Source: Arcticibacterium sp964021845 (GTDB lineage: Bacteria > Bacteroidota > Bacteroidia > Cytophagales > Spirosomataceae). Taken from it: 64,000 bases of DNA. The translations under genes were made by a program, and so were the position numbers. Below, piece after piece: positions 33,724 through 43,253 of the stretch. Position 1 is the first letter of the stretch. Each line of letters opens with the position of its first letter. Below the pieces are notes generated by a model. That model had not been told where the DNA came from. It saw only the letters and a list, made by a program, of their open reading frames with translations, and did no database searches. The DNA lies in the NCBI RefSeq assembly GCF_964021845.1, contig NZ_CAXHZC010000007.1, positions 1 through 64,000 on the forward strand, written 5' to 3'.

Positions 33724-35466
33724 ATGCGATTCTCCTTAGTATTCCTTGCTCTTTTTTCTTTCTCTATTTTTTCTTGTCAAAAAGAGGTAGCAAAGAAACC
33801 CAATATCCTCTTCATATTAACTGATGACCAAGGCTGGGGAGACATGACAAGTCATGGCAATGATATTATCGAAACTCCTAACCTAGATTTATTAAGTAAA
33901 AATGGAGCAGAGTTTGACCGCTTTTATGTGTCGCCACTGTGTGCTCCTACCAGAGCTAGCTTATTGACCGGCAGGTATCATCTAAAAACTGGTGCAACTT
34001 CAGTTTCTAACGGCTTAGAAATCATGGATGCCGAAGAAGAAACTATTGCCGAAGTTTTTAAAAGCAATGGCTACAAAACAGGGATATTTGGCAAATGGCA
34101 CAACGGCTCACATTACCCAAACCGCCCAACAGACCAAGGTTTTGATGAGTTTATAGGCTTTTGTGCAGGCCACTGGAGCAATTATTTTGACACTAAACTC
34201 GATAGCAATAATACCGAGATTCAAAGCACGGGTTTTATCACCGATTATCTTACAGACAAAGCCATAGATTTTATTGACAGAAACAAAGAAGAACCTTTCT
34301 TATGTTATGTCCCTTATAACGCCCCACACAGCCCTTTTCAAGTGCCAGACAGCTACTTCGACAAGTATAAAGCGAAAGGATTAGACGACGGACTTGCCAG
34401 TATTTATGGTATGGTAGATAATGTGGATTTCAATATTGGAAGACTCCTTGAGAAACTACAAAATGAAGGTTTAGCAGAAAACACCATCGTGATTTTCATG
34501 TCTGATAATGGACCAAACGGTACACGCTACAATGGTGAAATGAAAGGAGTAAAAGGGCATGTGGATGAAGGCGGGGTAAGAGTACCTTCCATCATTAACT
34601 GGCCAAATAAAATAACGAAAGGAAGAAAAATAGATGGATTGACAGCACACATTGACTGGCTACCTACATTAAAAGAGCTTTGTGGTATTGAGCAGGAATC
34701 TAAAAAAGGAATTGACGGTATTAGCTTGGCTAATGTTCTTTTAAACGAGGAAACTGAAATACCAGAAAGGGAAATATTTAGCCATGTGGCATTTCTTGAC
34801 AAAGACCTAAAAGACAATCCTGGAGCTTTAAGAACAGGTGAGAACTTGATGGTTTTTAAAGGGAAATCACCTGAGCTCTATTCCTTAGATTCTGACCCAA
34901 GTCAGAAAAGCGATATTTCAGAGGACAACACACCGCTTACCCAAAACCTTTACACTAAGTACCTCAGCTGGTTTAAAGATGCCTCAAAGAATTATCAATC
35001 TGTAAAACCGATAGCTGTCAATACCGATTACATAGAATTACCAGCTTACGAAGCTCAGTTTTCTGGAAACTTAAAATATGAAGAAGGACACGGTTGGGCA
35101 CATGATTGGTTAAAAAACTGGACATCTACAGCAGATGAAATGCGATGGCTAGTGAACGCTACAGAAGAGACTGAATTGAATGCTTATTTGATTTACAATT
35201 GCCCTGAAGAGTCCATAGGAGCGGTAATCAAAGTAAAAATTGGAACCTCAGACGTGACTAAATCCTTGACTGAAGCCTTTGAAGGAACCTTAATAGATAG
35301 TCCCGACAGAATCACCAGAAAGGAAGCATACGAAAAAACTTGGTCTAAAATGAAAATTGGGAATATCAAGATTCCAAAAGGCACAAATAACATTGTGCTT
35401 TCCGCTCTTTCAATTCCCAAGTCCCAAGTAGCCGAGGTTAAGGCTATTATTCTTTCCAAAGAATGA
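33724..35466 (+). CDS. Sulfatase lipoprotein (S1 type) with C-terminal extra domain
   Basis: Hydrolyses sulfate esters, probably on glycans. A lipobox FSC places Cys at about residue 18, so the enzyme is membrane-anchored. The N-terminal metal site ILFILTDDQGWGD and the formylglycine motif CAPTRASLLTGRY (Cys73, the residue to be converted) are intact. FGKWHNG and SDNGPNGTRYNG are further family motifs. After the catalytic domain (about residues 25-430) there is a C-terminal domain of about 150 residues, a possible binding sandwich, that I do not recognise. A Cys-type sulfatase needs a maturase, which is not seen here. The stop codon touches that of the convergent GGT gene with no spacing. Confidence 0.93.
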   Translation: MRFSLVFLALFSFSIFSCQKEVAKKPNILFILTDDQGWGDMTSHGNDIIETPNLDLLSKNGAEFDRFYVSPLCAPTRASLLTGRYHLKTGATSVSNGLEIMDAEEETIAEVFKSNGYKTGIFGKWHNGSHYPNRPTDQGFDEFIGFCAGHWSNYFDTKLDSNNTEIQSTGFITDYLTDKAIDFIDRNKEEPFLCYVPYNAPHSPFQVPDSYFDKYKAKGLDDGLASIYGMVDNVDFNIGRLLEKLQNEGLAENTIVIFMSDNGPNGTRYNGEMKGVKGHVDEGGVRVPSIINWPNKITKGRKIDGLTAHIDWLPTLKELCGIEQESKKGIDGISLANVLLNEETEIPEREIFSHVAFLDKDLKDNPGALRTGENLMVFKGKSPELYSLDSDPSQKSDISEDNTPLTQNLYTKYLSWFKDASKNYQSVKPIAVNTDYIELPAYEAQFSGNLKYEEGHGWAHDWLKNWTSTADEMRWLVNATEETELNAYLIYNCPEESIGAVIKVKIGTSDVTKSLTEAFEGTLIDSPDRITRKEAYEKTWSKMKIGNIKIPKGTNNIVLSALSIPKSQVAEVKAIILSKE

Positions 35467-37239
35467 TTAAAAACCTACGCTAGTATTTTCAGACCTTGGG
35501 TCAGAAGCTCCCTCAAGCATTCCGTTTGGGTGAAGCATGATGCAGTCCATTCTTCCCAAAGTTCTGTTTTGAGCTTCTATTATAAAACCTTTGTTTAGTA
35601 ACTCTTGAAGAGCATCTAAGTCTAAGGCATCTTTCTCTATAAAAGTTTTGTCTGGCAACCATTGATGGTGAAATTTCAATGCGTTTACCGCCTGCTGCAT
35701 GCCCATGCCATGCTCTACCACATTAAGAATCGTTTGATAAACCGAAGTAATAATGGTACTTCCACCTGGCGTACCTACCACCATTAGTAATTTTCCATCC
35801 TTCTCTACTATCGTTGGTGTCATTGAAGAAAGCATTCTTTTCCCAGGCTGAATTTCGTTAGCCTTATTTCCTATTAAACCAAACATATTTGGCACACCAG
35901 CTTTTACACTAAAATCATCCATCTCATTGTTCATCAAAAAGCCTGCTCCATCTACCACTACTTTGCTACCATATCCGCCATTCAAAGTCGTGGTAAGAGA
36001 AACCGCCATTCCATCGCCATCTACCACAGAAAAGTGTGTGGTTTCGTCTGATTCATAATATGGAACCGCCCCTCCAGAAATATCTTCACTTTTACTTGCC
36101 ACTTTTTCGTCAAACGAAGCCCATCTTTCTTGCAGATAAGGATAAGACATAAGCTCCGTCATAGGTACTTTCACAAAATCCGTATCTCCCATCCATTTGG
36201 CTCTGTCAGCATACACTCTCCTTTCCGCCTCTATCATTACCTGCACTGTTTTACCAGAATTCCAACCCCAATCTTTTAAAGGATATGGCTCTACCAATCT
36301 CATCAGCTGAACCAAAGCCACTCCCCCACTAGATGCCGGCGGCATAGATATAATTTCGTATTCTTTGTATGACTTTTTTATAGCCTCTCTCCAAGCAGCG
36401 TCATAAGATTGCAAATCTTCATGACTAATAATTCCGCCTCCTTTTTCCATTTCTTTCACTAACAAATCAGCGGTAATTCCTTCATAAAAACCTTTTGCTC
36501 CACCTTTTTGAATTCTTTTAAGGCTTTCAGCCAAATCTTTTTGAACAAACAAATCGCCAGCTTCCCATGCTTCTTTAGTAGGATGAATAAAGTAAGGGGT
36601 ATCCTCACCATTCATTAATTGAAAACGCTTTTTAGAGCGATTCATTCCAGTGGCTCTACCTTCAGTCAATATAACTCCGTCTTCGGCAAGGTCAATAGCA
36701 GGCTGCAACAACTTCTCCCAAGACATTTTCCCAAGTTTTTGATGTAGCTCTACCATTCCTGCTACAGAGCCAGGTACGCCAGAAGCTAAATATCCTGAGG
36801 TGCTTTTCCCTTTGATTACATCTCCTTTTTCATCCAAGTACATATCTCTATGTGCTTTTAAAGGTGCTTTCTCCCTAAAATCTAGTGCATGGTTAGTTCC
36901 GTTTCCTTCACGAATCACGGCAAATCCACCACCACCTAAGTTTCCTGCGAAAGGGTAAGTAACCGCCAAAGCAAAAAAAGTAGCTACCGAAGCGTCCGCG
37001 GCATTTCCACCTTTTCTTAATATTTCTTTCCCAACTTCAGAAGCCATTACGTCTGCAGAAGCCACCATGCCGTTGGCTCCAAAAACTCCTTTCTTATCAG
37101 AATAAAAGGTGCTTCTATTTTCATCTTCTACAAAGAGTTCAAACAAGCCATCGCCCGTTTTAATATTAGCAGCTTTTTGGGTCGTTTTACAAGAAAACAG
37201 AAAAACAGTTAGTAGAAGAATAGTAAGATTTTTAGTCAT
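35467..37239 (-). CDS. ggt: Gamma-glutamyltransferase lipoprotein
   Basis: Cleaves gamma-glutamyl bonds of glutathione and related peptides. The ATG at 37239 gives a lipoprotein signal (TVFLFSC, Cys near 17), 590 aa; an upstream start at 37308 would mask the signal with 23 hydrophilic residues. The autocatalytic cleavage site is intact: the nucleophile Thr400 sits in SDETTHFSVVDGDG. GGNAADASVA and the small-subunit GGYGSKVVVDGAG motif are also seen. It should be processed into large and small subunits. The gene faces a sulfatase with abutting stop codons and diverges from a putative barrel gene 69 nt away. It fits a peptide-scavenging role. Confidence 0.94.
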   Translation of the reverse strand: MTKNLTILLLTVFLFSCKTTQKAANIKTGDGLFELFVEDENRSTFYSDKKGVFGANGMVASADVMASEVGKEILRKGGNAADASVATFFALAVTYPFAGNLGGGGFAVIREGNGTNHALDFREKAPLKAHRDMYLDEKGDVIKGKSTSGYLASGVPGSVAGMVELHQKLGKMSWEKLLQPAIDLAEDGVILTEGRATGMNRSKKRFQLMNGEDTPYFIHPTKEAWEAGDLFVQKDLAESLKRIQKGGAKGFYEGITADLLVKEMEKGGGIISHEDLQSYDAAWREAIKKSYKEYEIISMPPASSGGVALVQLMRLVEPYPLKDWGWNSGKTVQVMIEAERRVYADRAKWMGDTDFVKVPMTELMSYPYLQERWASFDEKVASKSEDISGGAVPYYESDETTHFSVVDGDGMAVSLTTTLNGGYGSKVVVDGAGFLMNNEMDDFSVKAGVPNMFGLIGNKANEIQPGKRMLSSMTPTIVEKDGKLLMVVGTPGGSTIITSVYQTILNVVEHGMGMQQAVNALKFHHQWLPDKTFIEKDALDLDALQELLNKGFIIEAQNRTLGRMDCIMLHPNGMLEGASDPRSENTSVGF

Positions 37240-37308
37240 TATTATTATTTTTATATAGTGAGGATTCAACCTCCTACTTAATTCACAATAGATAAAGTTC
37301 ACATTCAC

Positions 37309-37965
37309 ATGAAATACCTCACTAAAATATCACTTTTCTACATTCTACTTTCAACAAATTCTGTATTCTCGCAAGAAACTACTACTTTCTTACCTAAATA
37401 TGCAATAAAATTCAGGCCATTCGCCATGGCCAATATTGACCCTACCATTCAGTTTCAAGCCGAGTACTTTCTTAATCCAAAGAACAGCCTCCAATTCTCT
37501 TATGGCTTTGGAGCTCCTAAGCTTTTCAAGAAAAACAAATATATCAAAGCTGACGTTTTTAGAATAGAATACAAGAAGTATTATAAAACCATAGATATGG
37601 ATAAGCCGTGGGGTACATATTTTGGAGGTGAATTATTTTACAAAAACGTTCTATACCCTCAAACTGCCGTTAAAACCGATGAGCTACCTAGTAAAAACCC
37701 TCAAACTGACCAATATACTGTCAATATAAATGTACTGGCATTCCATTTAAAGTATGGAAAAACATTTATCAAAAAAGGAGTCCCAACATTTGATTTCTTC
37801 GTAGGGGCAGGCGTAAGATACCAACACAATTTTGACCAAGACTTAGAGCCTGGCTATGAATTCATTTACTATACCTCTTTCAATAGAATAGCTCAGAAGG
37901 GCTTTTACCCATCAGCCACCTTAGGCATTTCACTTGGTATGAATGGCTGGGGCCGATATCCATAA
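37309..37965 (+). CDS. Secreted beta-barrel-like protein of unknown function
   Basis: 218-aa protein with a signal peptide (FYILLSTNSVFSQ). The body shows repeated amphipathic strands with many aromatic residues (YAIKFRPFAMANIDP, FFVGAGVRYQHNF, ATLGISLGMNGWG), a pattern of outer-membrane barrels and somewhat reminiscent of DUF3575 proteins. This assignment is weak. It diverges from ggt and is followed 107 nt later by an FtsX-type permease. No catalytic motif is visible, and no function can be assigned. Confidence 0.6.
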   Translation: MKYLTKISLFYILLSTNSVFSQETTTFLPKYAIKFRPFAMANIDPTIQFQAEYFLNPKNSLQFSYGFGAPKLFKKNKYIKADVFRIEYKKYYKTIDMDKPWGTYFGGELFYKNVLYPQTAVKTDELPSKNPQTDQYTVNINVLAFHLKYGKTFIKKGVPTFDFFVGAGVRYQHNFDQDLEPGYEFIYYTSFNRIAQKGFYPSATLGISLGMNGWGRYP

Positions 37966-38072
37966 ATCCTCCTTTTCATCCGTTCGTTTATCCCTTCGTG
38001 ACCTCCCTACCAAAAGCTTTGTTTTTTGAGTGTTGATTATCTTCCTTTACACTACCAAAATTGGCTAATTGA

Positions 38073-39314
38073 ATGAAATTTCTACAACTCGTATTTGAAA
38101 GTTTTAGATTTGCATGGCAAGCTCTTAGGGCAAACCTTCTGCGAACATTACTTTCGCTTTTAGGTGTTACTGTTGGCATTTTCTCCATCATCGGTGTATT
38201 AACCATGGTTGACTCGCTAGAGGCTAATATCAAAAATTCATTAAGCAGCATCGGCGAGAAAACTATTTATGTAGATAAGTTTCCGTGGATGTTTGGAGAG
38301 GGTGATTATCCTTGGTGGAAGTATTTTCAAAGACCAAGGCCAAAATACTCCGAATATCAGTTTTTGAAAGAACGCATTAAAAATGCGAACGCCATAACTA
38401 TCATGGATTACTCTTTAGCAAACGCAAAATACGAAAACAGCAGTTTTGATGCCTTATGCCATGGAATCACCGCAGAATTTAACTTAATCACAGAGGTTCC
38501 TGTAATTGAAGGTCGATACTTTACCGAGCAAGAAATAAATTCAGGACAAAGCGTAGCCATTTTAGGCGGAGAAATTTACAACACCTTTTTTCCTGACGGG
38601 AACGGTATAGGCAAAAGCATCAAAATAAAGGGTCAGAAATTTACTGTGATTGGCACACAAGAAATCAAAGGAAAACAACTGGTAGACGTTGGCGGCAACC
38701 CAGACCAAAAAATTTACATCCCTTTCTTAAAACACAAAAGAATGTTTTCCAGTGGAAACCTATATGGGATGATTCAGCTTCAAGCTTATGAAGATGATGA
38801 AAACATGGTTGCCCTAGAAGGAGAAATCACTGGACTCATGCGAACTATAAGAGGATTAAGACCTACACAAGAAGATAATTTTGCGTTAAATCGACCAGAT
38901 GCTGCCGCCAATGCCTTATCTTCTGTTTTTAGTTCTTTACGCGTTGGTGGATATATTATTGGAGCTTTTGCTCTTTTGATAGGCGGTTTTGGGATTGCAA
39001 ACATCATGTTTGTATCCGTTAAAGAAAGAACCAATATCATTGGAATTCAGAAATCACTAGGGGCTAAAAATTACTTCATCCTTTTTCAGTTTCTTTTTGA
39101 ATCTGTATTCTTATGTGTATTGGGCGGACTCATAGGCCTATTACTCGTTTATTTAATTAGCTTCATTGACCTCGGTTCCCTTGATTTGATATTAACTTCG
39201 GGTAACATGATAGTGGGTCTTTTTATAGCTAGTTTTATTGGAATTCTCTCTGGAATAATCCCTGCATCTCAAGCTGCAGCTTTGAATCCAGTAATTGCAA
39301 TTCGCTCTAAATAA
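38073..39314 (+). CDS. MacB/FtsX-type ABC transporter permease
   Basis: Inner-membrane permease of 413 aa with the MacB topology: one N-terminal transmembrane helix (LRTLLSLLGVTVGIFSIIGV), a large periplasmic MacB_PCD domain (about 45-275), then three helices in the FtsX domain (IGAFALLIGGFGIANIMFVS onward). ERTNIIGIQKSLGA is the family coupling motif. Such permeases work with a separate ATPase that is not next to this gene, and some drive lipoprotein or peptide export. No periplasmic adaptor gene is adjacent. Function is therefore only 'ABC permease'. It ends 92 nt before the next small membrane protein. Confidence 0.9.
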   Translation: MKFLQLVFESFRFAWQALRANLLRTLLSLLGVTVGIFSIIGVLTMVDSLEANIKNSLSSIGEKTIYVDKFPWMFGEGDYPWWKYFQRPRPKYSEYQFLKERIKNANAITIMDYSLANAKYENSSFDALCHGITAEFNLITEVPVIEGRYFTEQEINSGQSVAILGGEIYNTFFPDGNGIGKSIKIKGQKFTVIGTQEIKGKQLVDVGGNPDQKIYIPFLKHKRMFSSGNLYGMIQLQAYEDDENMVALEGEITGLMRTIRGLRPTQEDNFALNRPDAAANALSSVFSSLRVGGYIIGAFALLIGGFGIANIMFVSVKERTNIIGIQKSLGAKNYFILFQFLFESVFLCVLGGLIGLLLVYLISFIDLGSLDLILTSGNMIVGLFIASFIGILSGIIPASQAAALNPVIAIRSK

Positions 39315-39406
39315 ACAACATCATTTCTCTTCAAAATAGATGAAATAGAGATAATCTTGAAAAAAATCATTTGTTTTGTATAACAAACGAAATAAAACCG
39401 CATTTT

Positions 39407-39889
39407 ATGAAATTCAGAATATTTCTTTTAGTCTTCTTAGCCATACTGTTAGCTGCTTTTTGGTATATCAGTACAGGTTACTTTAGCTCAGGAGAAAGAG
39501 CAGGTACTCTTTCTAAACTTAGTGAAAGAGGCTATATATTTAAAACCTATGAAGGTGTGCTTAACGAAGGTGGATACTCAGGTGAAACTGGAACACTTCA
39601 GCCTCGCTATTGGGATTTCTCTACTGTGGCAGATTCTGTCATCACAGATTTAAGAAAAGCACTGGGAACAGGGGAAAGAGTTACCTTAATTTATCAAGAG
39701 AAGTTTGTAAGATTCCCTTGGAATGGAGATACCAAATACTTTATTACGAAAGTAATTTTCAAACCACAACCAGAAAGACCTGTTTATCAAGATTACGAAG
39801 AACCTGCACAGTTACCACAGCCGCAGCCTGCTTTACCACAACCAGCTCCCTTATCTAAAGACACTCTAGCTGTTGCTGAGCCGGTTTAA
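39407..39889 (+). CDS. Small membrane-anchored protein with Pro/Gln-rich tail
   Basis: 160-aa protein with one N-terminal transmembrane helix (IFLLVFLAILLAAFWYI), an extracytoplasmic domain of about 90 residues (GYFSSGERAGTLSKLSERG, KFVRFPWNGDTKYF) and a tail rich in Pro and Gln (LPQPQPALPQPAPL). The ATG at 39407 gives the start KFRIFLL; an in-frame ATG twelve codons upstream (39371) would add polar residues. In Bacteroidota, as I recall, similar small proteins are sometimes mislabelled 6-phosphogluconate dehydrogenase, for which there is no motif here. Its stop codon overlaps the convergent M1 peptidase gene by 4 nt (TTAA). Confidence 0.7.
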   Translation: MKFRIFLLVFLAILLAAFWYISTGYFSSGERAGTLSKLSERGYIFKTYEGVLNEGGYSGETGTLQPRYWDFSTVADSVITDLRKALGTGERVTLIYQEKFVRFPWNGDTKYFITKVIFKPQPERPVYQDYEEPAQLPQPQPALPQPAPLSKDTLAVAEPV

Positions 39890-41823
39890 TTTTTGATAAA
39901 AGATTTAACAAAAGCTTTATTATCGTCGTTTTCAAAAAGAATAAAATACCTTCCACTCGGGAGGTATTTTACATTTAAGGGCACATCAGTTTGTCCTGCA
40001 CCCATGGTTTTACCATTAGTATTATGAATTTTAAAAGAATACGGCGTTTTCCCTGAAGTATTAAATTTTAAGAGCCCGTCTGTAGGGTTTGGGTATAAGG
40101 AAAAACCTATTTCTTCCTGGGTGCCTAAAGCTGGCACAAAAGAACCTAAAGAAAGGTCTTTAAGAATCAAATTATTTGGGTCAAAAACTATAGAACTAAG
40201 CTCTCCTTCCAGATTATCTAATGATACTATCATTGTGTTTGCGTCTACAAAAACCTTTTCAATTCGACTGCTTCCATCTTTAAAAGTTAAGCTCAACTCC
40301 ACGGGCATCGTAAATAATTCTGTATCCTCTGAGCCTGAGTGAATAATGCTCAACCAAGCTGTATTATCCTCTGTTTGCTCCCAGCCAAAAAAGTATTTAG
40401 GATAGCCCGTACCAAACAGCCATTCGTCAAAAAAGTAAGTCAAATCTTCACCCGATACTCTTTCGGCCACCGCTTTGAAATCTTCGATACTTGCATTTCC
40501 ATAAGCAAACTCTGTATTCTGAAACTCTTTAAGTGTTTTAAAGAAAACATCATCACCCAATACCCCTCTGAGCATGTGTACCACCACAGAGCCTTTTTGA
40601 TAAGTTTTAGCAAAATTGAAAATCTCGTTCACCGAACTAGTATTCTCTATCGCCACGGTACCATTCACAAATTTAGCCCCATTCATTGCCAAACTTACCT
40701 CACTATTGTAAGCTGCCTTCCCTTCTGACTTTTCTGTAAAGTAATAAGAGCCAAACTCTGCAAAAGCCTCATTAACCCAGATATCTCTCCAAGTTTTACA
40801 GGTAACTTTATCCCCAAACCATTGATGAACTAATTCATGGGCTATCAAGCCTGTATTGAATGTCCCCATAGAACTAATGGTCTGATGTTCCATCCCCCCC
40901 CCAAAGCCAAACATGGCGTGCCCGTATTTTTCCTTTATGAAAGGGTATTCGCCAAAGGCTTCAGAAAAAACGCTTAACATTTCTACAGTTTCATCTAAAA
41001 GAGGGCTCAACCTTGGGTCATTAGCTATTTCAGGATACACATAATCCAAAACGGGCATAGCAGCAGTTTCACCGTAAGTAAAACTTCTTTCTAATAGCTG
41101 ATAATTAGATGCCGCAATAGAAATTAAATAGTGTGCTATGGGATACCTGTGCTTCCATTTGGCAGTATTAGTACCGTCCGTATTCTCCAGTAAATCCACC
41201 AAGACACCTTGTGATACAGCTGTATAGAAACTAGGTAATGTTAGCCATACGTCACATGAATCAGCTTTATCGGCAGGGTTATCTACGCATGGCCACCAAA
41301 GTGGGGCATCATAAGGTTCGCTTAATGTCCAAATCACCGGCTGATTATTACCATGCGTAGTGTAAGCCAAACCAATTTTATCTCTTAAACTAGGCGTGGT
41401 TCCTTGGTAATAAACTTTGATAGATGCTGGAACATCATTTAAGACTAAAGGTGCCGGGAAATTAATTTTTATTTGAGCCGTTTCTTGAATAAAACCTAGC
41501 CTCTCATTTTTATAAACAACAGAGTCTACTGTGTAAGATTCTTCCAAATCTAAACTTATGTCAGACAGATTTTCTACCAATGGCTGAAAATCTATCTGAA
41601 CAGAACCCTTTAAGTATCTGGTACTCGGCTCTATTTTTATATCTAAAAAGTAGTAGGTAACGTCTATGTTTCCATCACCCGGATAAGCTACTTTAAGCTT
41701 TGATAGTTTGTCTTCCGTTATTCTGATTTTAGAATCAAAGCAACTCAGATTTTCATCAAAGTAATTTTGAGCATCAGCTAAATGGGTAGTTACTAAGAAA
41801 AATAAAAAAAATAATCTTTTCAT
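39886..41823 (-). CDS. Secreted M1-family aminopeptidase with T9SS type A sorting domain
   Basis: Zinc aminopeptidase of 645 aa exported by the type IX system. Signal peptide FFLVTTHLADAQ; zinc site HELVHQ (residues 329-334) with the third ligand Glu352 in NEAFAEFG. The substrate loop is GGMEHQ instead of the usual GAMEN, a variant of the aminopeptidase motif. The last 80 residues (SLYPNPTDGLLKF ... YLPSGRYFILF) are a type A sorting domain, predicting cleavage and surface attachment. I chose the ATG at 41823; a start three codons upstream (41832) is also possible. It lies 27 nt after frr on the same strand, so it may be cotranscribed with pyrH-frr. Stops overlap the convergent small gene. Confidence 0.94.
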   Translation of the reverse strand: MKRLFFLFFLVTTHLADAQNYFDENLSCFDSKIRITEDKLSKLKVAYPGDGNIDVTYYFLDIKIEPSTRYLKGSVQIDFQPLVENLSDISLDLEESYTVDSVVYKNERLGFIQETAQIKINFPAPLVLNDVPASIKVYYQGTTPSLRDKIGLAYTTHGNNQPVIWTLSEPYDAPLWWPCVDNPADKADSCDVWLTLPSFYTAVSQGVLVDLLENTDGTNTAKWKHRYPIAHYLISIAASNYQLLERSFTYGETAAMPVLDYVYPEIANDPRLSPLLDETVEMLSVFSEAFGEYPFIKEKYGHAMFGFGGGMEHQTISSMGTFNTGLIAHELVHQWFGDKVTCKTWRDIWVNEAFAEFGSYYFTEKSEGKAAYNSEVSLAMNGAKFVNGTVAIENTSSVNEIFNFAKTYQKGSVVVHMLRGVLGDDVFFKTLKEFQNTEFAYGNASIEDFKAVAERVSGEDLTYFFDEWLFGTGYPKYFFGWEQTEDNTAWLSIIHSGSEDTELFTMPVELSLTFKDGSSRIEKVFVDANTMIVSLDNLEGELSSIVFDPNNLILKDLSLGSFVPALGTQEEIGFSLYPNPTDGLLKFNTSGKTPYSFKIHNTNGKTMGAGQTDVPLNVKYLPSGRYFILFENDDNKAFVKSFIKN

Positions 41824-41850
41824 ATTACCCATATTTGTTGACCTGAAAAC

Positions 41851-42411
41851 TTAAACGCTCATTATATCCTTCTCTTTGACAGCCAGCATTTCATCCACTT
41901 TAACCATGAACTTGTCCGTCAATTTTTGAACTCGCTCTTCCCCTATTTTAATAGCATCTTCAGAAACGCCATCATTTTTAAGCTTCTTAATTTCATCATT
42001 AGACTCTTGTCTAACTTTTCTAACGTTAATTCTAGCAGTTTCCATTTCTGCTTTAACCTTTTTCACCAAATCAAATCGCCTTTCCTCCGTCATTGGCGGT
42101 AAGTTTAGTCTTACAAACTCACCATCATTAGTAGGGGCTAAACCTAAATTAGCATTTATAATAGCTCTTTCAATATCGGCTAATAAGCTTTTCTCAAAAG
42201 GTCTAATAGAAATAGTACGGGCATCGGGTGTGGTTACAGATGAGGCCTGATTAATGGGAGTAGGAACACCATAATAGTCTATGGAGATACCATCAAGCAT
42301 GTTTGCATTTGCTTTTCCTGCTCTAATTTTTTTCAATTCAGACGAAGTATAACGCAAAGATTTTTGCATACTATCTTCCGCCATTTCCAGTATCATGTCA
42401 ATTTCTTCCAT
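41851..42411 (-). CDS. frr: Ribosome recycling factor
   Basis: Splits post-termination ribosomes together with EF-G. At 186 aa it is the standard length. The N-terminal KSLRYTSSELKKIRAGKANA helix and the ISIRPFEKSLLADIERAI motif are typical, and the central EERRFDLVKKVKAEMETARI helix completes the three-helix bundle. It follows pyrH after 66 nt; the pyrH-frr order is conserved across bacteria. The start codon ATG is unambiguous. Confidence 0.96.
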   Translation of the reverse strand: MEEIDMILEMAEDSMQKSLRYTSSELKKIRAGKANANMLDGISIDYYGVPTPINQASSVTTPDARTISIRPFEKSLLADIERAIINANLGLAPTNDGEFVRLNLPPMTEERRFDLVKKVKAEMETARINVRKVRQESNDEIKKLKNDGVSEDAIKIGEERVQKLTDKFMVKVDEMLAVKEKDIMSV

Positions 42412-42477
42412 TGCTCTTAAATTTCGTTTGGGCTATTTACGAATTATTTTATGTGAATGGTTTATTCACCATTCAAA

Positions 42478-43191
42478 CTAATCTTTTACTAATGTTCCTA
42501 TAGTTTCACCATTTACCACCCTTAAAAGGTTGCCTTCTCCATTCATGTCAAAAACAATAATAGGCAAATCATTTTCCTGACAAAGGGTAAATGCTGTTTT
42601 ATCCATCACTTTTAAGCCTTTATTAATGGCTTCATCAAAAGTAATTTCAGTGTATTTCACTGCGTCATCACTTTTCCTTGGGTCTTTATCATACACACCA
42701 TCCACATTGGTTCCTTTTAACAAAACCTCTGCTTCTATTTCATTCGCTCTTAGAGCTCCTCCTGAGTCTGTAGAAAAGTACGGATTACCTGTGCCTGCTC
42801 CAAAAATAACGACACGACCCTTTTCTAAGTGCCTAATTGCTCTTCTTCTTATAAATGGTTCGGCTATCTGTTCCATTTTTATGGCAGAAAGCAATCTGGT
42901 TTGTAAACCGTGGTTTTCTAAGATAGACTGTACTGCCATGCCGTTGATAACTGTGGCCAGCATTCCCATATAATCTCCTTGAGACCTATCTATTCCTGAG
43001 TCGGCAGATGCCCCTCTATAAATATTACCTCCACCTATCACTATGGCCACCTCGCAGCCTGCATCTACCACTGACTTTACCTCTTTGGCAAATTGCGAAA
43101 GGATTTCCGAATTAATTATCTGGCTCTTATCTCCTCCGTTTAGGGCTTCGCCGCTTAGTTTTAGTAGGATTCTCTTGTACTTGATTGACAT
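42478..43191 (-). CDS. pyrH: UMP kinase
   Basis: Phosphorylates UMP to UDP with ATP in pyrimidine synthesis. The amino-acid-kinase fold is shown by ILLKLSGEALNGG near residue 8, VAIVIGGGNIYRG near residue 48 and IFGAGTGNPYFSTDSGGAL near residue 130, the nucleotide-binding and hinge regions of bacterial UMP kinases. 237 aa is the usual length. The order pyrH-frr is conserved. A -7 box lies 16 nt before the ATG. Confidence 0.96.
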   Translation of the reverse strand: MSIKYKRILLKLSGEALNGGDKSQIINSEILSQFAKEVKSVVDAGCEVAIVIGGGNIYRGASADSGIDRSQGDYMGMLATVINGMAVQSILENHGLQTRLLSAIKMEQIAEPFIRRRAIRHLEKGRVVIFGAGTGNPYFSTDSGGALRANEIEAEVLLKGTNVDGVYDKDPRKSDDAVKYTEITFDEAINKGLKVMDKTAFTLCQENDLPIIVFDMNGEGNLLRVVNGETIGTLVKD

Positions 43192-43207
43192 TTATTGGGT
43201 GTTTGTG

Positions 43208-43215
43208 CAAATATA
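43208..43215 (-). promoter_or_regulatory. Putative -7 promoter box of pyrH
   Basis: The minus strand reads TATATTTG followed by CACAAAC, 16 nt before the pyrH ATG. Confidence 0.5.
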
Positions 43216-43253
43216 ATTGAATTGCGATTATTTTTTCTCTTATTAAAACCTCT

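Noticed and set aside
39407..39889. 6-phosphogluconate dehydrogenase label for the small membrane protein
   Set aside because: No dinucleotide-binding or catalytic motif and far too short; the label appears to be a database artefact.
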